The notes under the pieces were generated by a model. The model saw only the letters and a program-made list of their open reading frames with translations. It did no database searches and was not told where the DNA came from. DNA of 60,000 nucleotides from Tubulanus polymorphus (lineage: Eukaryota > Nemertea > Palaeonemertea > Tubulaniformes > Tubulanidae): the NCBI RefSeq assembly GCF_964204645.1, contig NC_134032.1:252501-312500 (forward strand). Reading direction: 5' to 3'. The position numbers and the translations under genes are program-made. Every line of letters starts with the position of its first letter. The stretch's first letter is position 1. Positions 11,301 to 23,300 of this stretch are shown here, one piece after another.

Positions 11301-14300
11301 CTGAGTTACGAATATTACACTATGTTTAACAGGTGCCGTTTGACAGGTGACTAATAACATAATACATCGTGGTGCGGTGTATTAGCAAAATACATCACAG
11401 ATTCATACACCGCACTGCCGTGTATTATGTTGAATGGATTAATCGTTAACCCTAATCCTTTTGATTTCCTTAGCATTCAGGATCCAGTTCCACAGTTATG
11501 AGTTAGAGTTAACTCCGAACTCAGGATCCAGTTCCACAGTTATGAGTTAGAGTTAACTCAAGTCAAATCTTAACTTACTTTGGAACTGGGTCCAGTTCTT
11601 ATTATTTTTCTAATCTAAATCTCTGAATTAACAAACTCCTTGACCGATTTATACACCGCACTGCGATGTAAACGCACTGAGAGGGTTAAAAGTTTCTAAG
11701 GCACAACCAGAGAAACAACCATGTGGCTTATAAGCAGTCTGATTACTAATAAAATCAATACACCGTGATGTGGTGTACTAACAAAGTCCATCACCGATTT
11801 ATACACCGCAGTGTGGTGTAGACGCGCTGAAAGGGTTAATATAATTTCTTTTTTACGATTACATGTAATCTATCAATTTGTTGTAATTGTATTTGCAGAT
11901 GAATCGCCATTCTCGTACGGTTTGTCCGAGATGGATTTAGTGAAAGAGAATTCGACGCAGACGTTTCTGATCGGACCGACTCACGTGACGTTGTCGAGTT
12001 CGTTGATGCATCGCGTGCAGAAGTTCATTCATTGTGCGCAGCAACACGAGTATGAACCGTACATGAAACCGCAGAAAGGTACGTTTAGGAAAAAATACAG
12101 ACCCGTGCCGAGTGGGGTTTCAGGAGTAGCGAACAAAACCCTTAACATTTTCAAAATCCCCTTTGAAGTAAGTGTCAAAAAATTTGGGTGAAGATTTTGG
12201 TTACAATTTTCATGTTGTTTTTCTCGGAAAATGAAAAGTAATTCATTCTCAAATGATTTCTCCAAGTACCTGGGCACTTCATATTTTAGATGTGGCTTTT
12301 CACGGTATAAAAGTGCCCTATTTCTTGAAATAGAACTACCCCTCAAGAAAGCTTGGCACTGGCCTGAAAAAAATGTAAAACTTTATTTTCAGGCTGCTCC
12401 CAGATGCAAAAGCCTCGTAAAAATTAGTCTCTCTAAAAAACTCCAAAAACGCTCTCATACAAAATACTGTCGTAAAATGCAGGTTTAGCTGTCACTTTGC
12501 AGACTTTGTTGACTATTGACTGACTGGTTAAGCATAACTTTTGAGCGGGTGACTGTGACAGAGTCTCATGTGTCTACTAGGACAGGGGTTTGTACTGTGA
12601 CAGAGTCTCACGATGTCATCAGGTTTGAACCCTGCTGAGGGAGGATGTGTCTACTAGGACAGGGGTTTGTAATGTGACAGAGTCTCACGATGTCATCAGG
12701 TTTGAACCCTGCCCCGAGGGAGGATGTGTCTACTAGGACAGGGGTTTGTACTGTGACAGAGTCTCACGATGTCATCAGGTTTGAATCCCTGCTGAGGGAG
12801 GATGTGTCTACTAGGACAGGAGTTTGTACTGTGACAGAGTCTCACGATGTCATCAGGTTTGAATCCCTGCTGAGGGAGGATGTGTCTACTAGGACAGGGG
12901 TTTGTACTGTGACAGAGTCTCATGATGTCATCAGGTTCAAATCCCTGCTGAGGGAGGATGTGTCTACTAGGACAGGGGTTTGTACTGTGACAAGAGTCTC
13001 ATGTGTCTACTAGGACAGGGGTTTGTACTGTGACAGAGTCTCACGATGTCATCAGGTTTGAATCCCTGCTGAGGGAGGATGTGTCTACTAGGACAGGGGT
13101 TTGTACTGTGACAGAGTCTCATGACATCTTCAGGTTTGAGAATCCCTGCTGAGGGAGGATGTGTCTACTAGGACAGGGGTTTGTACTGTGACAGAGTCTC
13201 ATGATGTCATCAGGTTTGAACCCTGCCCCAAGGGAGGATGTGTCTACTAGGACAGGGGTTTGTACTGTGACAGAGTCTCATGATGTCATCAGGTTCAAAT
13301 CCCTGCTGAGGGAGGATGTGTCTACTAGGACAGGGGTTTGTACTGTGACAGAGTCTCATGATGTCATCAGGTTTGAACCCTGCCCCGAGGGAGGATGTGT
13401 CTACTAGGACAGGGGTTTGTACTGTGACAGAGTCTCATGATGTCATCTGGTTTAAATCCCTGCTGAGGGAGGATGTGTCTACTAGGACAGGGGTTTGTAC
13501 TGTGACAGAGTCTCATGATGTCATCAGGTTTGAATAACATTTTCTAATTTCAGAAATAGTCGATGTCAATCGTTCGGGGCCAAAATCGATGCAAGTGAAA
13601 TGTATGGAGAAGTTCATCCCGATGCGGACGTATACAGTGACGTTTATCAATCCGACCGTCACCCTGGCGACCGTTAATCATCCTCGCTGTGATATTACGA
13701 ATGCTAAGTTACCGACGGTCAGAAAGGTAAGGGGTTGATATATTCTTACCACCTGACATCCACGGTCAAACGCTGTAAACCTTTCAGTGTGTCTTCACTG
13801 CAGTGCGGTGTATTAATTGACGATGTTCTTTGCCAGTACATTGCATCATGGTGTATTGATGTTATTAGTAATTAGTGTTTATTTCTATTGTAAGATGGCA
13901 GCACCTGTCACACATATCTAAGTGTTATTAACTAATGATACACGGCACCAAGGTGTAGACACACTTAAACTGTATTGTAAAATGGTTGTACTATGCACTA
14001 GGGTGAAATTTTAAAGATTTTCAAATTATCTCCAGCGCTTTTTGGGTATTAATTAGTCAGCTCAGAAAAGGTTTGCACATGTCCACTCCTATTTTACTCA
14101 TGCGCCACGTGTATCAAATCATTCGAAAGTTGAGAGTAGAATTTCAAAACGATTTTGTCTTCCAGAAATCATCGTCTAAACGAGGTGGCGCCGGCAGCAA
14201 GGCGACGTCGAAGCCCGCGCCGAATTTACCGTCGCTGATCGGTCAGGTCGAACGTTTCGATTTGACGATCTCGAAACCGATGTACCCGAATCACGTCGTC

Positions 14301-17300
14301 AAGCTGGTCAGCAAAATGAAAAAACCGTCGCCGAATTTACTACACCATTGTCACAGTCATATCTCGTTAAAGGTACGCGTTTTAAAAACGGTTGGTTTTC
14401 ATATATCAGACCCTGGGACCAGTTGCACAGTCGTGACTTACGTCTGAAAGTGGTCTTAAATCTTTAGACCGGTCTTAAGTTGTTAGATTGGCTATAGAAC
14501 CAAAATGAGCTTAGACTGGTCTCAAGTTGTTAGATTGGCTATAGAACTAAGTTGGTCTTAGACTGGTATTTGAACTACTTTTTTCAACAATTATTCTCTT
14601 GTTTTTGCGAAAACTATTATAATTTGAGATATCAGAAATTCTGGTGTGGCCAAAAATATCCAAGAACTCTCAAAATCAGAATAATTTCTAGGTCGTTTTC
14701 AATTAAACTACTATTTTTGATATGAAATTACTCTCATTTTTGGTGAAGACTATTAAAATTAGTGTAAAGACAGTTTCGTCTGGCTAGCTGTTCTGGAGTG
14801 TATTGTTTGATGTTAATGATATATTATTTACAGCTATTTGGTTTACAAGCCGGTCTCTATCATATCGAATCAGCGCTGCCTCAGATGTGTCGTCTACTAC
14901 CGCCTGTCAGTGGCGCCGTCTACATGAAGAAATTACTGTTACCAATGTATTGGTAAGTTTTCTGTTGATCGATTTCAGCGGTCACCCGAAATTGACCGAA
15001 ATCAAGATGGCCGACTGGTGACCATTGATGCTCGCCATAATCAGAACTTTTTGCACATGGAGTTCTCCTAAGAAAATTTTGGAGAGCCTTCAATCAGTTA
15101 TCTAGAAATTTGGGTTATAAATGAATCTACCCTAGACGCATCGACATCCCAAAAACTGGCCCAGTCAGATTCAAGATGGCCGTCTGGTGGCTATTTATGT
15201 TCTCTGAAATCAGCACATTAACAGATTTTAAAACGCTTCAATGGATTGTCTTGATACTTGGTTTATGCATGCATCTTCATCCAAAAAATTGGCCCAGTCA
15301 GATTAAAGATGGCCGACTAGCAGCCTTTATGTTCGTTGAAATCAACACTTTAAAAACTTCCAAAGGAAATTTCGAAGGTGCTTTGATGAGTTGTCTTGAG
15401 GTTGGGTATGCATCCTCCTGGTGGCCATCATCAAGACAAAAAATTGAGTTGATCTTACTCAAAATGGCAAACAAAATGGCAGACCTATGACCAGTTTTTG
15501 AGGTAATCCTTGAATATGCTTCAATCAATAATTTTCTCCGTTTTTCAAGGGATGATCCACATCAGTTAATGACAGAAGTTATGTGCGAGATGCCAAAGTT
15601 AGTCGCTAACGCCACCTGCAGTCAGGTAATGCTAGCGACGCAGATCGCGTTGACGTGGGTTTCATCATCGATGATTGTAAACAGTTTGTCGCGAACGTCT
15701 TTACTCGAGGATAACTTCAGACCTACAGGTAAGTGGAATGTATGGGGTACGTGGAATGTAGGGCAGGAAAATGTGAGGGGTACGTGAAACGTATAGGGCA
15801 GGGAAATGTGAGGGGTATGAGGAACGTAGGGCAGGGAAATGTGAGGGGTATGAGGAACGTGAGAGTCAGAGGAATGTGAGGGGTATGAGGAACGTGAGAA
15901 TCAGAGGAATGTGAGGGCTAGGTGGAACTGGTAGGTCGGAGAAACGTTAGGGATAGGTGGAATATGAGGGGTACCCTAGAGAGTGGTAGTGGAATCTATT
16001 TCTGCAGTAGTAGATGTTCTACTGCACACTAGCGACACCTAGTGGATCCTCGCTTGCCACAAGTTGAGTCTTCTATTGCCGCAGTAGTTGATGTCCTACT
16101 GCACATCAGCGACACCTGGTGATTCCTCACTTGCCACAAATAAAATCCTCCATTGCCGCAGTAGTAGATATCTTACTGCACACTAGTGACACCTGGTGGA
16201 TCCTCTCACACTATCATTGCCAGGCCCTATGAAAAATACTAGTTAAAGAGGTGAACTTTTTGAGACGATGTCTATTGTTTTTGTTGACAGTTTCACGGTT
16301 TCCAAGTGGTCAATTGATTCTGGAGTTTTCGATGACATACGCCGCGATGCGTTTGTGCGACACGAGATCTTCGTACTCGGTCAGCGGTTCGCTGAATTCA
16401 GTTGAGGTCGTCATTTCTAACACAGGTAAGAAACTTAAAAATTATCGAACTATTATCATCCGCAGTCAGGTGCGGATCCAGGGCCATTCGGTGACTACAG
16501 CACAGTGAAAAAAGGGCACCAACTTTGAAAAAGGGCCAGTATTAATGCCCGGCGAGCGAGTTTGAGTTTGAGTGCCATTTATTGGTATCATGCCACTTAA
16601 CTTGCCTTAACATTCAATTTGCTTGTGCCTTTTTTAGATTTTTGGTGAAATTTGCCCTTTTTCGATTAGATTTATGAGAGCAACAATAATGTCTCTTTTA
16701 GAATAATGCCCTTTTGGGTAAAGAAAAATGCCGTCGATTGCCTTTTATGATTTTGGTCAATTTATTTCCATTCACATTTTGCTTTAGTCCTAGTACAGAA
16801 AGGCAGAAAGGGAATTATTTTTTATGGCTCACAAATTGTGTTCCTTTTATTCTTTTTATCCCGAATTTCAAGGGCGTTTGAAAACTGCGACTACCGCACG
16901 TGCTGCACGGTGCGATAAACTGGATCCGCGCCTGGCAGTCGATTGTCTGGGCTTATGACGTACCTCGGACTCCGTTTACCCCATTGATTACTCCGAGCTG
17001 ATTGTCTCTGATTATCAACTGTCCGTCTGCCAAATATTACTCATTTTTTCACTTCTATTGATCGCGATAACGAACCATCCCGGCCCCGCCTGCCCCAGAA
17101 TTCACCCGTAGACAGATGTGATAGGACCCGCCTTATCAGACGACTGCCTCTGATGATCCCAGGATCCTGTTCGTCCATGATTGCCTTGGATTACCTCGTG
17201 CCCCGCCTGACAATTTCATTCGAATTGTCTAAGTCCAATTCATCCCAGCTCCAACTGCCCTGAAATTTGCGTAGTAACTCTGATGGAGAATTAGAGATCA

Positions 17301-20300
17301 AAGGCAAGTGGAGTCTACTGCAGTCTGTCGTTTAGAATTTAGAATCAATATCTCGTTTAATTAACGATCGTGAAAAGTGTTTTATCGAACGGAAAATTCC
17401 TTATATTTTCAAAAGAAAAAACATTTACTTGAATTACAAAACTGATCTGTAGAGTTTTGGAAATCAGAATTTAGGCGCGGTTTGGCGCTTGCTTTTATCA
17501 GACGTCTTTGTCTTAAATCTTCTGACCTTCAGAAGACTTCATTAAAGTGAAGAATGGATTAAGAATCAATGTTTTAGGTCGACTGCCAGTGTCTTTCTGG
17601 TCTTAATAAGACTTTTATCAGGTATGTACCGCTTAAATGGCCGATAGCTGGATTAGTTTTCATTTTTCACCATCGTAATGTGTTATGAACAGATAGGAAA
17701 CCACCCCTATAGTATCAGACAATGATGTTACATATTTGAAATATCGTCAGATTGTTGTCACGGTAATTTAATTGATGCTCCTGGCTCTTAACTATAGTTA
17801 CATTGACTACAGCTAAGATAAGATTAAATCATACTCTCTTCATCAATTCAGTTATGTTTGGGGGGCAAGACGATACTTCAGATCGAAACACTGGAATCCT
17901 CTTAACGCGGGACAAAGGCCTTTTGAATTCAGGTCTATAATAACCATTTGTTGAATTCAGTTATGTTTGGGTTGCAGGACAAAACTTCAGCTTCAAAAAC
18001 TGGAATCCTCTTTACGCGGGACAAAGGCCTTTTGAATTCAGTTCTATGAGGATAAATTCTTCAATTCAGTAATGTTTTGGCTGCAGGGTCCGAATGAGAG
18101 TCTTCCCTTACAGAACAACGCCCCCTGGTGAACTCTATTCAAATTGAAATCTGTTTTTCAATACAGACAGCCACGAGCGGGCAGGTGGTGCGTTTGAAGT
18201 TGTTAATATCACAATCAGTTGAAAACAAGTGATTACATTTGTTTCTTACGATTAAATATTGTCAGAAAAAAGAGGCTTATTTTCATAGTCTGCAGTCTAA
18301 AATTTTAGGTGCGGTATTTTATTTGTCGCATTTCCTATTTTGGGATTAAATTATCCCAGGCGATTTTAATACTAAACGATTTAGTTCGGTACTTTAGGAG
18401 TGTAAGCAAATCCCAATCGCATTTCAGTTATTTGAACAACAGGGGCTGTGAATATGTATTGGACCAATCAGATTGAAAGATTTCATCTACGCAGTTCGAC
18501 CGATACATTTGGGGCATGTAAACAAATCTAGGAAAAAGCTAATGAGGAATTTATTCGTAACTGACGTAATCAGTCAAAAACAAATCAGATTTTTCAAGAG
18601 GTGGGTCCAGTTTTTGAGAATGTATATTATCAGTATTTGGTGTCATCCGCCGCATTCAACCGAGAATTTCATCTCACTCAAGATCATGAACGCCATCAAC
18701 ATTTTACTGGTCGGTGTTTTCTGTCTCATCGTCGCCGATGAGGTTTTCGCCGAGTTCCGCTTTCAACAATTCACTCGCCTGCCAGAATGTTCGGGAGGCG
18801 ACAAACACAGCGAGAAACACTCACAAAACTGGGCGAAAACAAACCGCGTGATCGCGAACAGAAATGTCCGTAGCGTCGTCGAGTGCGGAGCTGATTGTAT
18901 GAATGATCAGAAATGTTCAGCCATGTCGTTCAACGGAGGGCATTGTTACCTGTATGACGTCAATGTCGACTACGCGTGCAGCGCCACCGACGGCAAAACA
19001 AAGTACTACAAGGTAAGTTCATTCAAATACTATATTTCTTTTTAAATTGAATGAAATTAAAAGAAATTACAAAAGGGCTGTGAACCAGTTCCTACAGTTA
19101 AATCTGAGTTGTTAGATTGGTTATAGAACTAAAATGATTTTAGGCTGGCCTTAAGTTGTTAGATTATCTAAGAACCAAAATGAGCTTAGACTGGTCTTAA
19201 GTTGTTAGATTGGTTATAGAACTAAAATGAGTTTAGACTGGTCTTAAGTTGTAAGATTGGTTATAGAACCAAAATGAGGTTAGACTGATCTTGAGTTGTT
19301 AGATTGGCTATAGAACCACAATGAGTTTAGACTGGTCTTAAGTTGTTAGATTGGTTATAGAACCAAAATGAGGTTAGACTGATCTTGAGTTGTTAGATTA
19401 TCTAAGAACCAAAATTTGTTAAAACAGGTCTTAAGTTGTAAGATTTGGCCGAGAACCAAAATGAGCTTAGACTGATTTTAAGTTGTTATTTTGGCCATAC
19501 AACTAAGAGAGACCGTTCTTAAGAAGATGAACTAAAATTGTCTTAGACAGGTATTAAGCCATCTCTAACTGGTTCCTGCTGGCCGTGTCAGCCGTGGCCT
19601 ACACTAAAAATATCTGAAGTTTCTGGATTTTCGTTGTCTCAGAACGCAGGCGTTTACCCTGAACTCACTCCAAGGTTTCATTGTGGTTCCCGAAGAAGTT
19701 TTGACTGGTTACCTTTACTTTTATAAAATAAATGTCCTGAATAATTGTTCTAAAAAATAAGTTATTATTCATGTTTGTTTCAGAAGGGAAATGATGGACC
19801 AACTACCACTAGCAGCGGCAGCAGCAGCAGCAACAGTTCCATGGCGACAGGTACGTTTTTTGCGCAAAATTTACACCAAGTTCCATAGTAATACAGACTA
19901 TTGAATAAAATCTATTTGACTTTGCAGGATTTGAACCTGTGCCTGAAACCACTCGTCCACCCGGCGGGTATTTAAAACACCTTCTCAAAACGACAATCTG
20001 TGTTTTTTTAAATTTTCAGTCGTGAAACCAAAATTGCGCAAACTTCGTTATTTCTTCGATTTCGAGAAAGTTGATGCTGAACGTGGAATCGTATTCGGGG
20101 AGGGAGCCAATATGACAACGCATCATCTTTTTGGAAAAATCCTGAAACCAAAAATCATCAAAGGGGTCGATGGTAGCCAAACTGTAACGAAAATCAACAA
20201 ATTATTTTTCGGGGACAGAAATAATGAAATTGATATAAAAAACTACTCGATATCCTATGTTTCCAGTGCATGTTATGGGATAGATATTGATTCGAGGAAA

Positions 20301-23300
20301 TATAGGATGTTCTTTCGCGGATATGGAAAAGCTTGGTGTATGAAATATCCACTGAAAAAGAACCTGCACTATCGATACGATTATGATATATTATTCAGCA
20401 AGGGTAAATGGGTTTCATTTAGATGTACGAACGGGGATTTCTATATCAATGATAAGCGCATATCAGTTCATAAAATCGGTCCGGTATCTAATAATATCAA
20501 TGCAAATGCTGATGATCCAATGTTTCGGGTTTTTCACATTTCGATTGGTTTTCTGATTGATAACCTGACAGTAGAAGTTTGGTACTGAAGAACTCGAAAT
20601 GAACGAATACAACTTCAATGAAAATCTCTCCATAAATAACATGTATCCCTTACAAGCCGTGGCCTCAAAGATGAGTTACAAAATTCGTAGAGTAGTCTGG
20701 TGTTAACAGGATGGAGAATAAATACAACGAGACCAGTAGTACTTTAACCCTTTCAGTGCATCTACACCGCAGTGCGGAGTATGAATCAGTGGTGGATTTT
20801 GCTAATACACCGCAGTGCGGTGTACTGATGTAATTAGTAATTAGTTTTTATCTCTATTGAAAAATGGCAGGACCTGTCAAACATGGTGAAATATTAGTAA
20901 CTAATGATACACTGCACCGCGGTGTAGACGCACTATATAGTGCTATTCCCGTTATTCAACACACTAAGGTGGAATTTTTTTAAAATTTCAAATTATCTCC
21001 AGCACTATAGGGTATTTATTGATTAGTCAGCACTGAAAGTGTTAAAGGCTAACTATTTGTTTGACGCACGAGATTTCGCTACTAATGTATAGAAGCTTCG
21101 TCAAACTGTAACTGATTTAGATGAATCAACAATTCAACAATAAGAACATTTCAATCAATAAATGATTTTATCATATTCATCACAATCAAACGTTTCGCTT
21201 TTAATCTGGTCCAGTTTTAGAATATGCTTAATTTTAGTTACTAAACGTGACTTGTTTAAGATCAATTGATTATGTAAATTTCACGCAATAAATGATTATG
21301 ATAATTATCAAAATGAATGAGTATTGTTTAGTTTTTTATTTCGCTCCAGTTTTATCAATGTGTGTAAAATGAATTTCATCGATTTGAAATGAGGAAGTTG
21401 TTGATGAGAAGGACGCGAGTCACAGCAGTTTGTATCATGTGTTTCATCATTCCTGGATCTACTGATAATGGTTACTGGATAGTCCTCAAATGCAAGATTT
21501 TGTTTTTTGAAAAAGTTTTCCTGAATTTCAAAACTGATTTTCGCATGTGTAAATGAGATAAAAACCGACTATGTACAAATTGAAAGAATTCTAAAATTGA
21601 GAATTTAGAATTCTCTTAATTTGTACGAAGTGGGTTTTTATCTTATAACACATTCACCACGTTTGAGTGTTGAAGTTTGAATTTATCTGTCTCACGAGAT
21701 CGGATACAAGTGCCGTCTGCTGTGAATCATTGCGTTGTTTTTCTAGAAGATTCTTACCGTTTTCAGATCAGAGAACCCAGCTTCTGCAAGGACCCGTGAA
21801 TACACAAGACGCGTACAGCACCGACAGATACAAGCGCGACGCGGTTACCCCCCAGGTCGCAGTTGCAGCTGCAGCGACCGCTTTCAATAAAGATTTACTG
21901 ACTTTCGCTTGTCAACTTGCGAAAACAGGCGGTTCACCAGAAACAGGTTAGTTCAGCAGTTGAAGTAGAGCTGCCAACAAAAACAATTCAAACTCATCTT
22001 AGGAAGAGAGTTCGAGTATCCGAATAACCATAGAAGTAATAACACTAAAAAACTCATTTTCTGATGAGTAAATACAGTTTATTAACACGAACATTTTCGG
22101 GATCATATCCCCTCATCGGGTGAAATACAAGTGAATCAAATGATTAAACTACACGTTTATATACAACATAAGTTACAAAATTACAAGTGCTAAATTCTAA
22201 GCTAATTACAAACCAAGTATTTAATTACGAGCTAATTATTTGAATACATTTAGGAAAAAGGATGAGCCGTTTTGAAATAATTGTTGATTTAAAGAGGGGG
22301 GGTAACCCGTCAATCCTATTTGCCCGAAAATTAAAATATCTACTTAAAAGGAATTTTGAAATCAACTTGAAATGCGCATTCACTACGACCAAAATTAAGA
22401 ATTTTTTCTCTTTGAAATGTGCTACCCCTAAATCGCTGAAGGCTAAAGTCTAAATTTAATTGTTTATGTGATATAAACACTTCCTATATTGGGAAAACTA
22501 AACAACATTTGGCCATCAGGATTAAAGAACACAGATCAAAGACTTCTGCGATTGGACAACATCTTGCAATTTGTCACACTTGTGATCAGGAATTCAGTGA
22601 CAACAAATTCAAAATTCTAGACAAAGGTTCATCTGATCTCGACTGTAAAATTAGGGAGGCCCTGTTTATTAAAGCGCAACGACCCTTTTTAAATCAACAA
22701 TTATTTCAAAACGGCTCATCCTTTATCCTAAATGTATTCAAATAAGTGTTACGGCGCTACCGTGTGAATCTGTTCCTGGACCGCCATGTTTAATGTACTT
22801 ATATATAGAAAAGAATTTTATTCTGTTGAATTATCAATCAAATAATGAAGCAGATCAGTTTCCTGTTTCGAGATAGTAAAGCATTGGAAACGAAATTGAC
22901 GTTGATTGTTCAGTTCGTATTTTTCTCGCTCAGTTCCGTCGTTGATACTGATTGAAATCCAAGGCGTCGTCGGCTGCGTCGATCCTAAACTGTACGAATG
23001 GTTGTCGTATTGTCCTCTCGTTTACCAGACGGCTTACCCGGAAAAACAACCTCAACAAATAACACGAGCGACTTCGCAAGGTAAGACGTATTTTAAGGCA
23101 CGGTTTTATAGACCGGTATTACGTTTAACCCGGGGGTTGAATCTATTGAAAATGAATTAAGTTAACCCCTGGGTTGAAGGCAGTACCAGTCTATAAAACC
23201 GGTCCCTTGCTGTTTATAACTCTTACTGTCGTGTCAGTTTAAATCTTGACGTAAAAGTTGTTTCTATAAATAGATTTTTGAATTTTTCTAATAAAATGTA

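Noticed and set aside
15176-15490. 104-codon frame in intron 8
   Set aside because: Lies in a diverged 120-bp repeat and does not fit VPS13B phase.
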